A stretch of DNA of 64,000 nucleotides from CALFXN01 sp937957815. Lineage in GTDB: Bacteria; Synergistota; Synergistia; Synergistales; Aminobacteriaceae. How positions within the stretch are numbered: position 1 is the first letter of the stretch; every line of letters begins with the position of its first letter. A program made the position numbers and the translations under genes. The stretch lies in NCBI GenBank assembly GCA_036788195.1, contig DAIQNX010000006.1, positions 1 through 64,000 of the forward strand, given 5' to 3'. The notes beneath the pieces were generated by a model, which had not been told where the DNA came from, ran no database searches, and saw only the letters and a program-made list of their open reading frames with translations. Positions 1 through 8,874 of this stretch are shown here, piece after piece.

Positions 1-1
1 C

Positions 2-109
2 GACGATCCCGAGTACGGGCGATTGACGGCGTCGATCCTCGATACGCTCGACGCGGCGATTTCCGGGGAAGGGTACGGAAACGACGATGGCCCCGAGGCT
101 CAGGATTGA
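2..109 (+). CDS. C-terminal end of an unidentified protein, cut by the window start
   Basis: An open frame runs in from the window edge and gives 35 residues before a TGA at 107. The tail is acidic and hydrophilic (it ends GPEAQD) and shows no recognisable motif. The next reading frame starts with an ATG at 87 inside this tail, an operon-like overlap; because that frame resembles the start of an ABC ATPase, this could be the end of another transporter component. The fragment is too short to assign a function. Confidence 0.35.
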   Translation, partial: DDPEYGRLTASILDTLDAAISGEGYGNDDGPEAQD

Positions 110-173
110 CGCTCTTTCGAAACGCTTCGAAAGTGTCGTCGTGCCCGATGGCGCATCGCTCGGCGCGATGGAA
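87..173 (+). pseudogene. N-terminal remnant of an ABC-transporter ATPase
   Basis: From the ATG at 87 about 29 codons read like the first beta-strands of an ABC ATPase: a basic start, then LRIDALSKRFESVVVPDG, the usual pattern before the Walker A loop. No Walker A follows. After about residue 30 the similarity is lost and the frame runs into the start of the dehydratase gene, stopping at 305. I read this as a gene truncated by deletion. It is short and the call rests on pattern resemblance only. A decayed periplasmic-binding-protein fragment lies on the other side of the next two genes. Confidence 0.35.
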
Positions 174-271
174 TATCACCGGCAATACGCCGTGGGATGC
201 GTCATTCCGTCTTCGGTGGTCCTGTCCGAAAATCAGGACGAAACGGCGATACACACGATAGGAGAGAAATC

Positions 272-1420
272 ATGCACGATATCGACAGCATGCTGGAATC
301 CATGAAGGATTCCGTGGCGGCGGCACCGGTCAGAATCAAGGAGTCGAAGGAATCCGGGACGCCCGTCGTCGGGACCTTCTGCATCTTCACGCCCTGGGAG
401 GTGATTCGCGCGGCGGGGGCCGTCACGGTCTCGCTCTGCAGCACGAGCGAGAAACCGATCGCGGCGGCCGAGGAACACCTTCCGAGAAATCTGTGCCCGC
501 TCATCAAGTCGAGCTACGGCTTCGCGATAACGGACACGTGTCCCTACTTCCACTTCTGCGACTTCGTTCTGGGCGAGACGACGTGCGACGGAAAGAAGAA
601 GATGTTCGAGTATCTGAACGCCCTGAAACCGGTCCACGTCATGTATCTTCCGTATCGGTCGGCGGTGCCGGAGTCGCTCGCGGCCTGGAAGGAGGAGATT
701 CTCCGTCTGATCCGCTATGTCGAGGAGGTGTTCTCCGTGACGGTTACGAACGACGCGCTCCGTGACGCGATCCGGCTCAGGAACCGCGAACGAAGCGTCC
801 TCAACCGTCTCTTCGCGCTCGCGCGAACCGATCCGCCGGCGCTGAGCGGGATGGACATCCTCACGGCGTCGGACTACGTCAAATACGGGTTCGACTACGA
901 AACCGTCCTCACGCAGGAGGAGACGTTCATCCGCTGCGTCGCGGAGAACTACGAAGCCGGCGAACGCCGCGTCCCGGAAGGGGGAAAACGCATTCTCGTC
1001 ACGGGGTGTCCGCTCGGCAGGAGCCTCCACAAGGTCGTCCGCGCGGTCGAGGACGGCGGGCTCGGGACGGTTGTCGCGTTCGAGAACTGCGGAAACCTCA
1101 AGGGAACGACCGATCTCGTCGACGAGACGATCGACCCCGTCGACGCGCTGACGGAAAGATATCTGAAGACGCCGTGTTCCTGCATGTCGCCGAATCCGCG
1201 GAGGCTGGAGTTTCTCGAACGCTTCGGGCGAGAGTACCGGGCCGACGGCGTCCTCGACGTCATCCTGCAGGCGTGCCACACCTACAACGTAGAGACGCAC
1301 GGACTCCGCGAATCGTTCAGGGCGGATGGGACGCCGTATATGGCGATCGAGACCGATTACTCGCAGGGCGACGTCGGGCAGCTTTCGACGCGCGTCGCGG
1401 CCTTTCTGGAGATGCTCTGA
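272..1420 (+). CDS. 2-hydroxyacyl-CoA dehydratase-like Fe-S protein (HgdB/YjiM family; possible double-cubane-cluster protein)
   Basis: The 382-residue protein belongs to the 2-hydroxyacyl-CoA dehydratase D-component family. Cysteines fall where the family binds iron-sulfur clusters: C37 (FCIF), C75 (NLCPLIKSSYGFA), C90 and C96 (CPYFHFC), C105, and CSCMSP near 310. Start ATG 272 is chosen over the upstream in-frame 197 because TAGGAGAG sits just before it. True dehydratases have two such subunits; here there is one, followed 1 bp later by the activating ATPase. That single-subunit layout matches the YjiM/YjiL and DCCP/DCCP-reductase type, known for ATP-driven reduction of small molecules at an [8Fe-9S] cluster. 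The substrate is unknown and the subfamily is inferred. Confidence 0.8.
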   Translation: MHDIDSMLESMKDSVAAAPVRIKESKESGTPVVGTFCIFTPWEVIRAAGAVTVSLCSTSEKPIAAAEEHLPRNLCPLIKSSYGFAITDTCPYFHFCDFVLGETTCDGKKKMFEYLNALKPVHVMYLPYRSAVPESLAAWKEEILRLIRYVEEVFSVTVTNDALRDAIRLRNRERSVLNRLFALARTDPPALSGMDILTASDYVKYGFDYETVLTQEETFIRCVAENYEAGERRVPEGGKRILVTGCPLGRSLHKVVRAVEDGGLGTVVAFENCGNLKGTTDLVDETIDPVDALTERYLKTPCSCMSPNPRRLEFLERFGREYRADGVLDVILQACHTYNVETHGLRESFRADGTPYMAIETDYSQGDVGQLSTRVAAFLEML

Positions 1421-1421
1421 G

Positions 1422-2189
1422 ATGACGCCGCTCGTCCTCGGCATCGATCTCGGATCCGTCGGGATCAAGGCGGTTATTTACAGGGAGAGGATTATCGACC
1501 GGATTGTTGCCCCAACGGGCTGGAATCCCCGCGAAACGGGGGTGGCGGCGATGGAAACGCTGCTTGAGCGGAACGGTCTTCGTCGCGACGCGCTCTTCCG
1601 CGTCGTCGCGACGGGGTATGGCCGCAACGCGTTCGTTTCGGACGACCGCGTGACCGAAATCACGTGTCACGCGGCGGGCGCCGTGTTTCTGCATCCGGAA
1701 GCCCGGGCCGTCCTCGATATCGGCGGTCAGGACAGCAAGGCGATCCTCCTGGACCGCGACGGCTCGGTCCGGGACTTTCTCATGAACGACAAGTGCGCGG
1801 CCGGGACCGGTCGTTTTCTCCAGATGATGGCGTCTCTGCTCGAATACGATCTTTCGGACTTCGGCGCGATTCCCGACGACGTGGCGCCGCAGCCGATCAC
1901 GAGCATGTGCACCGTTTTCGCGGAATCGGAGGTCGTGAGCCTGCTCGCGCGTGGCGTCGACAAACGCTCGATCGCGCTGGGGCTGCTCGATTCGGTTGCG
2001 GCGCGCGCGGCGTCCATGCTTCAGAAAGTGGGCGGCGACGGACCGATTGCCTTTACGGGCGGTGTCTCGCGAAGTTCGAACCTGGTGCGCCTTCTGGAAC
2101 GGAGGACGGGCCGTCCGGTTCTCGTATCGGAAGACGCCCAGATCGCGGGGGCTCTCGGCGCCGCGATCATCGCGGCGCGGAAAGCCTGA
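1422..2189 (+). CDS. BadF/BadG/HgdC-type ATPase, activator of the preceding Fe-S protein
   Basis: This is a 255-residue ASKHA-fold ATPase. It shows the phosphate-1 loop GIDLGS (7-12), the phosphate-2 region DIGGQDSK (99-106) and the two cysteines that bridge one [4Fe-4S] cluster across the homodimer: C125 in NDKCAAGTG and C163 in SMCTVFAESE. Members of this family hydrolyse ATP to push a low-potential electron into the partner dehydratase or double-cubane protein. It starts one base after the partner's stop (TGAG ATG), so the two are co-translated. The ORF extends upstream to 1326, but that part overlaps the partner and lacks homology, so ATG 1422 is used. Confidence 0.88.
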   Translation: MTPLVLGIDLGSVGIKAVIYRERIIDRIVAPTGWNPRETGVAAMETLLERNGLRRDALFRVVATGYGRNAFVSDDRVTEITCHAAGAVFLHPEARAVLDIGGQDSKAILLDRDGSVRDFLMNDKCAAGTGRFLQMMASLLEYDLSDFGAIPDDVAPQPITSMCTVFAESEVVSLLARGVDKRSIALGLLDSVAARAASMLQKVGGDGPIAFTGGVSRSSNLVRLLERRTGRPVLVSEDAQIAGALGAAIIAARKA

Positions 2190-2191
2190 CG

Positions 2192-2506
2192 ATGACCGCC
2201 TCCGGTGATCTCCGGACCGGCGTTCTCCTCTGCGACCGCGCGAACGCGTTCTGGACGGATATGGAACGCGCGTATTCCGTCCTGTAGGACGGGGCGGGAA
2301 AATCACCTGTATCCTCCCGGGGTGCGGGGGAACGCCGGACGCACAGCCTTGTCGCGCTCAGAGAGATGATCGAAGGAGGATTCGACGCGCTCGTCGTCAA
2401 TCCCCTCGACGAAACGAACGTTGTTCCGGAGATTCTGCGAGCTGCGGATCAGGGCGTCGGCGTCTTCGACGACGGAACGAAGGGGAATTGCCCGTCGGCG
2501 GCGTGA
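2192..2506 (+). pseudogene. Fragment of a periplasmic sugar-binding-type protein (frameshifted, truncated)
   Basis: Starting 2 bp after the activator, the frame reads GVLLCDRANAFWTDMERAY, the first strand and helix of a LacI/ribose-binding-type periplasmic protein, and then stops at TAG 2285. The family pattern continues in another frame (GGKITCILPGCGGTPDAQ, about 2296-2340) and returns to the first frame as REMIEGGFDALVVNPLDE and GVGVFDDGTKGN, ending at TGA 2504. Two compensating shifts plus loss of the C-terminal two thirds mark it as dead. No signal peptide is visible, so the 5' end may also be lost. Confidence 0.65.
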
Positions 2507-2547
2507 TCCCGGACGATCCCGGGGCGGAATTCGACGAAGGACAGAAG

Positions 2548-2578
2548 GCGGGGGAGCCGTGTCCTGCGACTCCCCCGC
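2548..2578 (-). terminator. Stem-loop after the nucleoside operon
   Basis: A 9-bp perfect stem (GCGGGGGAG with CTCCCCCGC, arms 2548-2556 and 2570-2578) lies 20 bases beyond the stop of the minus-strand 5'-nucleotidase gene. The sequence after it is pyrimidine-rich but has no clean U run, so termination may be partial. Confidence 0.55.
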
Positions 2579-2598
2579 ACCGTTTCCGAAGAACCGTG

Positions 2599-4251
2599 TC
2601 ATCGCTTGAGGGTGATCCGCCCCTCGAGTGCGGGCTTCATGCCTCCCTTGAGCCGGACGTATTCCGCGACGGCCTCCGCGTCGAGAATGTGGAGATCCGT
2701 GAGGTCGCGGGCGTTCTTCCTGAGAACCGTCATCTTGTCGCCGCCTCCCGCCACCCACGTCGATGTCGTGACTGTATAGGTCTTTGCGTCGTCGAGCGGA
2801 CTCCACGCTCCGGGCTTTTCCTCGACGAGGATCGACGTGACGCGCCGCCCCGCCTGCCTCGTGACGCCGTCGTTGTCGATGAGCGCCGGCGGAAGCCGGA
2901 GGTCGATCGTGACGCGGAGCCCGGAAACCTGCTGGAACCCGCCCGTGGGCGTCCGGAGCTTCCCGTCGTACTGGTCGCCCGCTCCGATGAGCGCCGAGGC
3001 GGAAGCCTCCATCGCCTCGCGGATGTCCCTTCCGGTCAGCGTCATGCGGACGAGCGAGTTCCCGTAGGGCATGAGCTCGACCATCGTCCTGTAGGAGGCG
3101 TTCCCTGCCGGGATGACGCGGTCGCCTCGGATGCTGCCGCCGTTCTGGATGCCGATCTGCGTGTTGCCGCGCCAGCGGAAGGCGTCGGCGATGAAGTCGC
3201 CGACGGCGGATTCGGTCGCGCGGACCACGATCTTCCTCACGTCTGCCTGGTCCATCGGGCCGATCGGAACGCCGAGCTTCTTTTCGAGCTCCGCCTGGTA
3301 CGGATCGAGAATCAGCGATACCTTGAAATCCTGCGGGACGTCGGCCGCCAGTTCCCGGACGGTCCACCGCGATACGCCGGAGTCGAGCGCTCCGTCCTTC
3401 ACGCCGAGCGTCATGACGCCCAGGTACCGGCACATGGACCCCGCCTGGCCGATGATGGTCTTCCACCCTCCGGGTCCTTCGACGATCTCGGGCTTCGTCA
3501 GGAGATCGTGCGAATGTCCGCCGACGATCGCGTGGATTCCGGACGTCGACGCAGCGAGCGCACGGTCGGCGTAAAGTCCCGCGTGGCTCATCGCAACGAC
3601 GATGTCGCAGCCTTTGTCCCGGAGGAACGGCGCCATGCGGTTCGCGACCGCAGCGAGATCCTGCTCCGCTCGAAACGCGTCGCTCCCGCTCGTGACCATC
3701 GCGAGTTCGGGTGGCACGAGGCCGAAAAGGCCGACTTTCAGACCGTTTTGCATCGTGAAAATCGCGTACGTCTTCCATGGTACGCGCGTGTCGGAGGCAC
3801 GGGGCTGAAGGTTCGAGACGACGATCGGGAAGCGCGCCCACGCGAGCGCATCGCGGAGAACGTTTTCGCCGAGATCGAATTCGTGGTTGCCGAGCGTCCC
3901 GGCGTCGAATCCGGCGAGCGAAAGCCCGCGAAGCTCCACCTCGCCGTGGTAGAAGTAGAAGAGCGGCCCTTCGTCGACGTCGCCGATCGAAAGCGCGAGA
4001 ACGTTTCCCGGATCTTTCGCCTTTTCTTGCCGGATGAGCGTCGCGGCGCGGGCGAGTCCGCCGACCTCGACGTCTTTCCGTCCTTCCGTGCCTTCGACCG
4101 AGATCCTGTACGGGAAGACGTGGCTGTGCATGTCGTTGATCGAAAGCAGCGTCACGACGCCCGACGCGGCGTCCGCCGTCCACGCGGCCGCGAAAAGCAG
4201 CAACACAAATCCGAGCGCCCCGAGGGCGCGGGTACGGATCGTCCGTTTCAT
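2599..4251 (-). CDS. Exported 5'-nucleotidase/UDP-sugar hydrolase (UshA family)
   Basis: The 550-residue protein has an N-terminal signal peptide (basic start, hydrophobic 11-24, ADAAS cleavage area). The metallophosphatase core shows INDMHSH (39-44), GD (90-91), GNHEFD (121-126), MSHAGLYAD and GGHSHDL. The C-terminal 5'-nucleotidase domain has NGGSIRG and PYGNSLVRM. The family dephosphorylates nucleotides outside the cytoplasm. It is the last gene of a minus-strand run with a BMP-type importer, so the likely job is to release nucleosides for that importer. Spacing to the preceding gene is 30 bp, with GGAGATTCC before the ATG. Confidence 0.9.
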   Translation of the reverse strand: MKRTIRTRALGALGFVLLLFAAAWTADAASGVVTLLSINDMHSHVFPYRISVEGTEGRKDVEVGGLARAATLIRQEKAKDPGNVLALSIGDVDEGPLFYFYHGEVELRGLSLAGFDAGTLGNHEFDLGENVLRDALAWARFPIVVSNLQPRASDTRVPWKTYAIFTMQNGLKVGLFGLVPPELAMVTSGSDAFRAEQDLAAVANRMAPFLRDKGCDIVVAMSHAGLYADRALAASTSGIHAIVGGHSHDLLTKPEIVEGPGGWKTIIGQAGSMCRYLGVMTLGVKDGALDSGVSRWTVRELAADVPQDFKVSLILDPYQAELEKKLGVPIGPMDQADVRKIVVRATESAVGDFIADAFRWRGNTQIGIQNGGSIRGDRVIPAGNASYRTMVELMPYGNSLVRMTLTGRDIREAMEASASALIGAGDQYDGKLRTPTGGFQQVSGLRVTIDLRLPPALIDNDGVTRQAGRRVTSILVEEKPGAWSPLDDAKTYTVTTSTWVAGGGDKMTVLRKNARDLTDLHILDAEAVAEYVRLKGGMKPALEGRITLKR

Positions 4252-4281
4252 GGAATCTCCTTTCCGGGGAAACCCCTCCGG

Positions 4282-5286
4282 TTACTTGTATTCGTCGACG
4301 ACGATCTTTCCGTCGGCGATCTCCTTCGTAATGGCTTTCAGTTTCGCGGCGACATCCGCAGGGATGAGCCTGAGGGCGCTCTCGGACCACGAGAGGTCGA
4401 CGCCGCCGTTCTTCAGATCGTAGGAAACGGTCGTTCCTCGCGGAAAACGCCCTTCCGTCTTTGCCTTGATCATGTCGAACGCGGCGACGTCGAGACGTTT
4501 GAGCATCGACGTGAGAACGACGTCCGGGGCGAGACGCTCCTGCGGGGAGTCGACGCCGATCGCGTAGAACCGCGCCTCCTTCGCGGCTGCGATGACACCT
4601 TCTCCCGAACCCCCCGCGACCTGGAAGATCACGTCCGCGCCGTTCTTGTGCTGGTTCAGGGCGAGTTCCTTCCCCTTCGCGGGGTCGTACCAGCTCCCGA
4701 TGAACCCGGTGACGACCCTGCAGTTCGGATCGATGTACTTCGCCCCCTGCTCGTAGCCGACGAGAAAGTTGTGGATGACCGGGATGTCTTCGCCGCAGAC
4801 GGCTCCGACGATCGCCTTTCCGGAGACCATCGGGTCGCCCTTCCGCGTCGCCATGAGCGCCGCGAGGGCGCCAGCAAGGAAGCTGCCCTCGTTTTCCTTG
4901 AAATCGACGTAGGTGACGTGCTCGGTCTTCCCGGCGACGTCGAAGTACGCGAAGTCCGTCTGCGGGAACTTCGGAGCGACCTGCTCGATCGCGTCGATGA
5001 ATTCGAACCCGACGACGATCACGAGGTCGAAATTCTTCGCGGCCGTCGCCATGTAGGTCACGTAGTTCGCGGGATCCATGTTGCACTCCATGACCTTGAC
5101 GATGACCCCGAGCTCCTTTTCGGCGCGGCGGAGTCCCGCGTTCGCGGAATCGTAGAACGACGCGTCGCCGAGCTGCCCCGCGACCAGAAGGGCGACTTTC
5201 GTCTTCGCCGCCGCGAAGACGGGGGACACCCACGCCGCACCCGCGAGAAGCGAGAGAAGCAGCGTTACAGCCAACGTTTTTTTCAT
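4282..5286 (-). CDS. BMP-family ABC transporter substrate-binding protein (nucleoside-type)
   Basis: The 334-residue exported protein has a signal peptide (MKKTLAVTLLLSLLAGAAWV) and the Med/BMP family fold, with LGDASFYDSANAGLRRAEKE near the N-terminus and VGFEFIDAIEQVAPKFP around residue 95. Family members that have been studied bind purine nucleosides. Start ATG 5286 is preferred to the in-frame GTG at 5298, because GAGGTGAGG lies 6 bases ahead of the ATG and would overlap the GTG. Two permeases and a double ATPase upstream complete the importer, and a 5'-nucleotidase follows. Nucleoside specificity is inferred from family and neighbours. Confidence 0.88.
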   Translation of the reverse strand: MKKTLAVTLLLSLLAGAAWVSPVFAAAKTKVALLVAGQLGDASFYDSANAGLRRAEKELGVIVKVMECNMDPANYVTYMATAAKNFDLVIVVGFEFIDAIEQVAPKFPQTDFAYFDVAGKTEHVTYVDFKENEGSFLAGALAALMATRKGDPMVSGKAIVGAVCGEDIPVIHNFLVGYEQGAKYIDPNCRVVTGFIGSWYDPAKGKELALNQHKNGADVIFQVAGGSGEGVIAAAKEARFYAIGVDSPQERLAPDVVLTSMLKRLDVAAFDMIKAKTEGRFPRGTTVSYDLKNGGVDLSWSESALRLIPADVAAKLKAITKEIADGKIVVDEYK

Positions 5287-5294
5287 AGTGATCC

Positions 5295-6203
5295 TCACCT
5301 CTTGTGTCTGGGATTCCCCTGAGCCGGGGCCGAACGACCCGGTCTTTCACGACCGGGGAGACGCCACTGCTTCGCGACGAGTACCGCGACGACGAGAAGG
5401 TACGGAAGCATGAGCGCGAGATGGCTCGAGAAACCATGCGATTGTAGTTCAATTCCGGTTGCCTGCGCAAGCCCGAACAGACAGACGCCGACAATGGTCC
5501 ACCCGAGGTGCCCATTTCCGAAGATGACGGCCGCGACGGCGATCCACCCTCGTCCGGCGCTCATTCCGACGACGAACGCGACGAGATACGATGTCGAGAG
5601 GTACGCTCCGGCGGCACCGACGAGAACGCCGTTCACGAGCAGCGCGACGTACCGCATCCTCGTCGGGGAAACGCCCGCCGAAGCGAGCGCGTCTTCGTTC
5701 TCTCCGGCGCACTTGAGCCGGAGGCCGAAAACGGTGGATCTGTCGATCCGGAGCATAACGACGAGTACGACAATGGCGGCCCACACGGCGACAGACAGTC
5801 CGTTCAGCCATTCGGGCAGAAAGGGGAGCGAGATATCGGGCATCGGGACGATGGAGGGATCGCGGAATCCCCCCTTCGTGTGGAAGAAGAATTTCATCAG
5901 AATCATCGCGATGTCGTCGGCCAGAATGTTCATCGTCATGCCGACGACCCAGATGTTCGACCGCAGCGTCACGCAGAGGAGTCCGAAGAGAATGTTGTAC
6001 GCGAGCGACGCGGCGATCGCGCAGAGGACCCCCGCGATCCATCCGCCGAGGAGGTAATTCCCCAGAATCGCGAAGAACGACGCCAGGAGCATGGCCCCCT
6101 CCTGGCCGATGTTGAGGATTCCCGTCTGTTGCGTCCACGCTCCGCCGAGCGCGGTGAACAGCAGCGGCGTGACCATTCTGATGGAGGCCCGGACGAGCTC
6201 CAC
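5295..6203 (-). CDS. BMP-type ABC transporter permease 2 (branched-chain/ribose permease fold)
   Basis: This is a 302-residue polytopic membrane protein of the BPD_transp_2 family, with GGAWTQQTGILNIGQEGAML near the N-terminus, the typical conserved loop of NupQ-like permeases. GTG 6203 follows the previous stop by one base (TGA C GTG), so translation is coupled to permease 1. It would form the membrane channel as a heterodimer with the preceding gene product. Confidence 0.88.
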   Translation of the reverse strand: MELVRASIRMVTPLLFTALGGAWTQQTGILNIGQEGAMLLASFFAILGNYLLGGWIAGVLCAIAASLAYNILFGLLCVTLRSNIWVVGMTMNILADDIAMILMKFFFHTKGGFRDPSIVPMPDISLPFLPEWLNGLSVAVWAAIVVLVVMLRIDRSTVFGLRLKCAGENEDALASAGVSPTRMRYVALLVNGVLVGAAGAYLSTSYLVAFVVGMSAGRGWIAVAAVIFGNGHLGWTIVGVCLFGLAQATGIELQSHGFSSHLALMLPYLLVVAVLVAKQWRLPGRERPGRSAPAQGNPRHKR

Positions 6204-6204
6204 G

Positions 6205-7251
<1,047 letters not shown>

Positions 7252-7292
7252 GTGGGATCTCTCCTTTTTTTCTTTCTCGCGCGACGGGCCCG

Positions 7293-8795
7293 TCACTTCG
7301 CGGACGCGAGCATGAGCGCTCCGATCCTGTCGCGCGAAGCGTCCGACCTCGGAAGCACCGCCGTAAAGAGCCCTCCGAGAAGCACCGCGATACGGTCGCT
7401 CAGAGAGAGGATTTCGTCGAGATCCGCCGAAATCAGGAGGATCGCGCCGCCGTCGCGACGGAGCGAAAGAAGGCGTTCGTGGATCGCCGCCCGGCCGCCG
7501 ATATCGACGCCTCTCGTGGGTTGCGCCGCGAGAAGGAAACGGGGGGAATGCTCGAGTTCGCGCGCCATCACGAGGCGCTGCATGTTTCCGCCGGAGAGCG
7601 TTCCGGCCTGGATCGCGTCGTGCGCCGCCGCGATCCCGTACGAGGCGAGGAGCGTCCGGACGAAGTTTCCGACGGCCCCCCTCCGGACGAACGGACCGGA
7701 TCGGAATCGCGTCTCTCTGTGATGGCCGAGGATCGCGTTGTCGCGGACGGCCGCGAGCGGCGCGAGGCCCGTCCGAAGCCTGTCCTCCGGGATGAACGCC
7801 ATTCCCGTGTCGCGCCGTTCCCGAACCGGACGGCGCGTGATGTCGGTTCCCGACAGAAGGATCCTCCCGTGCCTGACCGGGCTCAGACCTGTCAGGAGGT
7901 CCTCGAGTTCCTTCTGGCCGTTTCCCGTGATTCCGGCGATTCCGAGGATTTCGCCGCCCCGAACGTCGAACGAGACCCCTTCCTTCGAGGAAGGGAAGAG
8001 GCCGAGGTCGCGTACTTCGAGCACCGGGGCGGAGGAACGGAGGAGTGCGTCCTCCCCGGGAGCGGCCGGGAACGGGACGTTTCGCCCGACCATCAGACGC
8101 GTCAGGAGGTCCGGTGTCGCTCCGGCGCGATCCATCGTCGCGACGTGCCTGCCGTGCCGCATGACGGTGATTCTGTCCGAAACGGCCAGAACCTCCGAGA
8201 GATTGTGCGCGATGAAGATCACGGTCTTGCCCTCATCGCGGAACGTCCTGAAGATGTCGAACAGTCCGAGGATCTCTTCCGGGGCGAGGACGGCGGTCGG
8301 TTCGTCGAAGACGAGCAGCGTCGCCCGGCGGTAGAGGAGCTTCAGGATTTCGAGACGTTGCCGGAGGCCTACGGACAGTGTGCGAACGGGAGCGAGCGGG
8401 TCGATATCCATCGAATAGCGGTCCATCAGTTCGCGGACTTCGTCGAGCGCGCGGTCGCGGGCGAATCGGACGCCCTTTCGGGGTTCGTTGCCGAGGACGA
8501 CGTTCTCGAAGACGGAAAGCGACGGAACGAGCATGAAGTGCTGATGGACCATCCCGATTCCGAGTCGCATCGCGTCGCGCGGCGAACGGATCGACACGGT
8601 TTTCCCGTCGAGGAGGAACTCCCCTCCGTCCGGGCGGTACATGCCGTACAAACACCGAGCGACGGTCGATTTGCCCGCGCCGTTCTCTCCGACCAGCGCG
8701 TGAATCGACGCGGACGCGGCGTCGAACGGGAAATCGTCGACGGCTCTGAGAGCCCCAAAGGTCTTCGAGAGCCCGCGGATCGAAAGCGACGGCAT
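7293..8795 (-). CDS. BMP-type nucleoside ABC transporter, double ATP-binding protein
   Basis: The protein is 500 residues with two ABC modules. The N-terminal one has GENGAGKST, a degenerate signature (LSVGLRQRLEIL) and LVFDEPTAVL. The C-terminal one has a weakened Walker A (GITGNGQKE) but an intact signature (LSGGNMQRLVM). One competent and one degenerate module is the normal arrangement in sugar and BMP importers (RbsA, NupO/YufO). ATG 8795 has AAAGGA 8 bases upstream; the in-frame ATG at 8804 overlaps that site. It is the first gene of the salvage operon, preceded by a good extended -10. Confidence 0.9.
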   Translation of the reverse strand: MPSLSIRGLSKTFGALRAVDDFPFDAASASIHALVGENGAGKSTVARCLYGMYRPDGGEFLLDGKTVSIRSPRDAMRLGIGMVHQHFMLVPSLSVFENVVLGNEPRKGVRFARDRALDEVRELMDRYSMDIDPLAPVRTLSVGLRQRLEILKLLYRRATLLVFDEPTAVLAPEEILGLFDIFRTFRDEGKTVIFIAHNLSEVLAVSDRITVMRHGRHVATMDRAGATPDLLTRLMVGRNVPFPAAPGEDALLRSSAPVLEVRDLGLFPSSKEGVSFDVRGGEILGIAGITGNGQKELEDLLTGLSPVRHGRILLSGTDITRRPVRERRDTGMAFIPEDRLRTGLAPLAAVRDNAILGHHRETRFRSGPFVRRGAVGNFVRTLLASYGIAAAHDAIQAGTLSGGNMQRLVMARELEHSPRFLLAAQPTRGVDIGGRAAIHERLLSLRRDGGAILLISADLDEILSLSDRIAVLLGGLFTAVLPRSDASRDRIGALMLASAK

Positions 8796-8843
8796 GGAAC
8801 TCATCCTTTCGGCGGAATACGTTCGGGGCGGAAAACAAAACGT

Positions 8844-8852
8844 ATTGTAACA
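8844..8852 (-). promoter_or_regulatory. Extended -10 promoter for the nucleoside-salvage operon
   Basis: On the minus strand TGT TACAAT (TGn plus a near-consensus -10) lies about 50 bases before ATG 8795, in the 79-bp gap behind the GGDEF/EAL gene. No convincing -35 is visible, as is common for extended -10 promoters. Confidence 0.45.
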
Positions 8853-8874
8853 CTCTCCGCTTCCTGGGCGCTGG

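Noticed and set aside
87..305. A complete 72-codon gene from ATG 87
   Set aside because: Only the first 29 codons resemble a protein family; the rest overlaps the start of the dehydratase gene and its ribosome site.
2285..2287. Another recoded stop (TAG) in the binding-protein fragment
   Set aside because: Homology also changes frame twice and the C-terminal two thirds are missing, so this is decay, not recoding.
2303..5515. 1070-codon open frame on the minus strand, overlapping three clear genes
   Set aside because: Its translation is Arg/Gly-rich without motifs and lies in another frame across the 5'-nucleotidase, BMP protein and permease genes; a GC-bias shadow.
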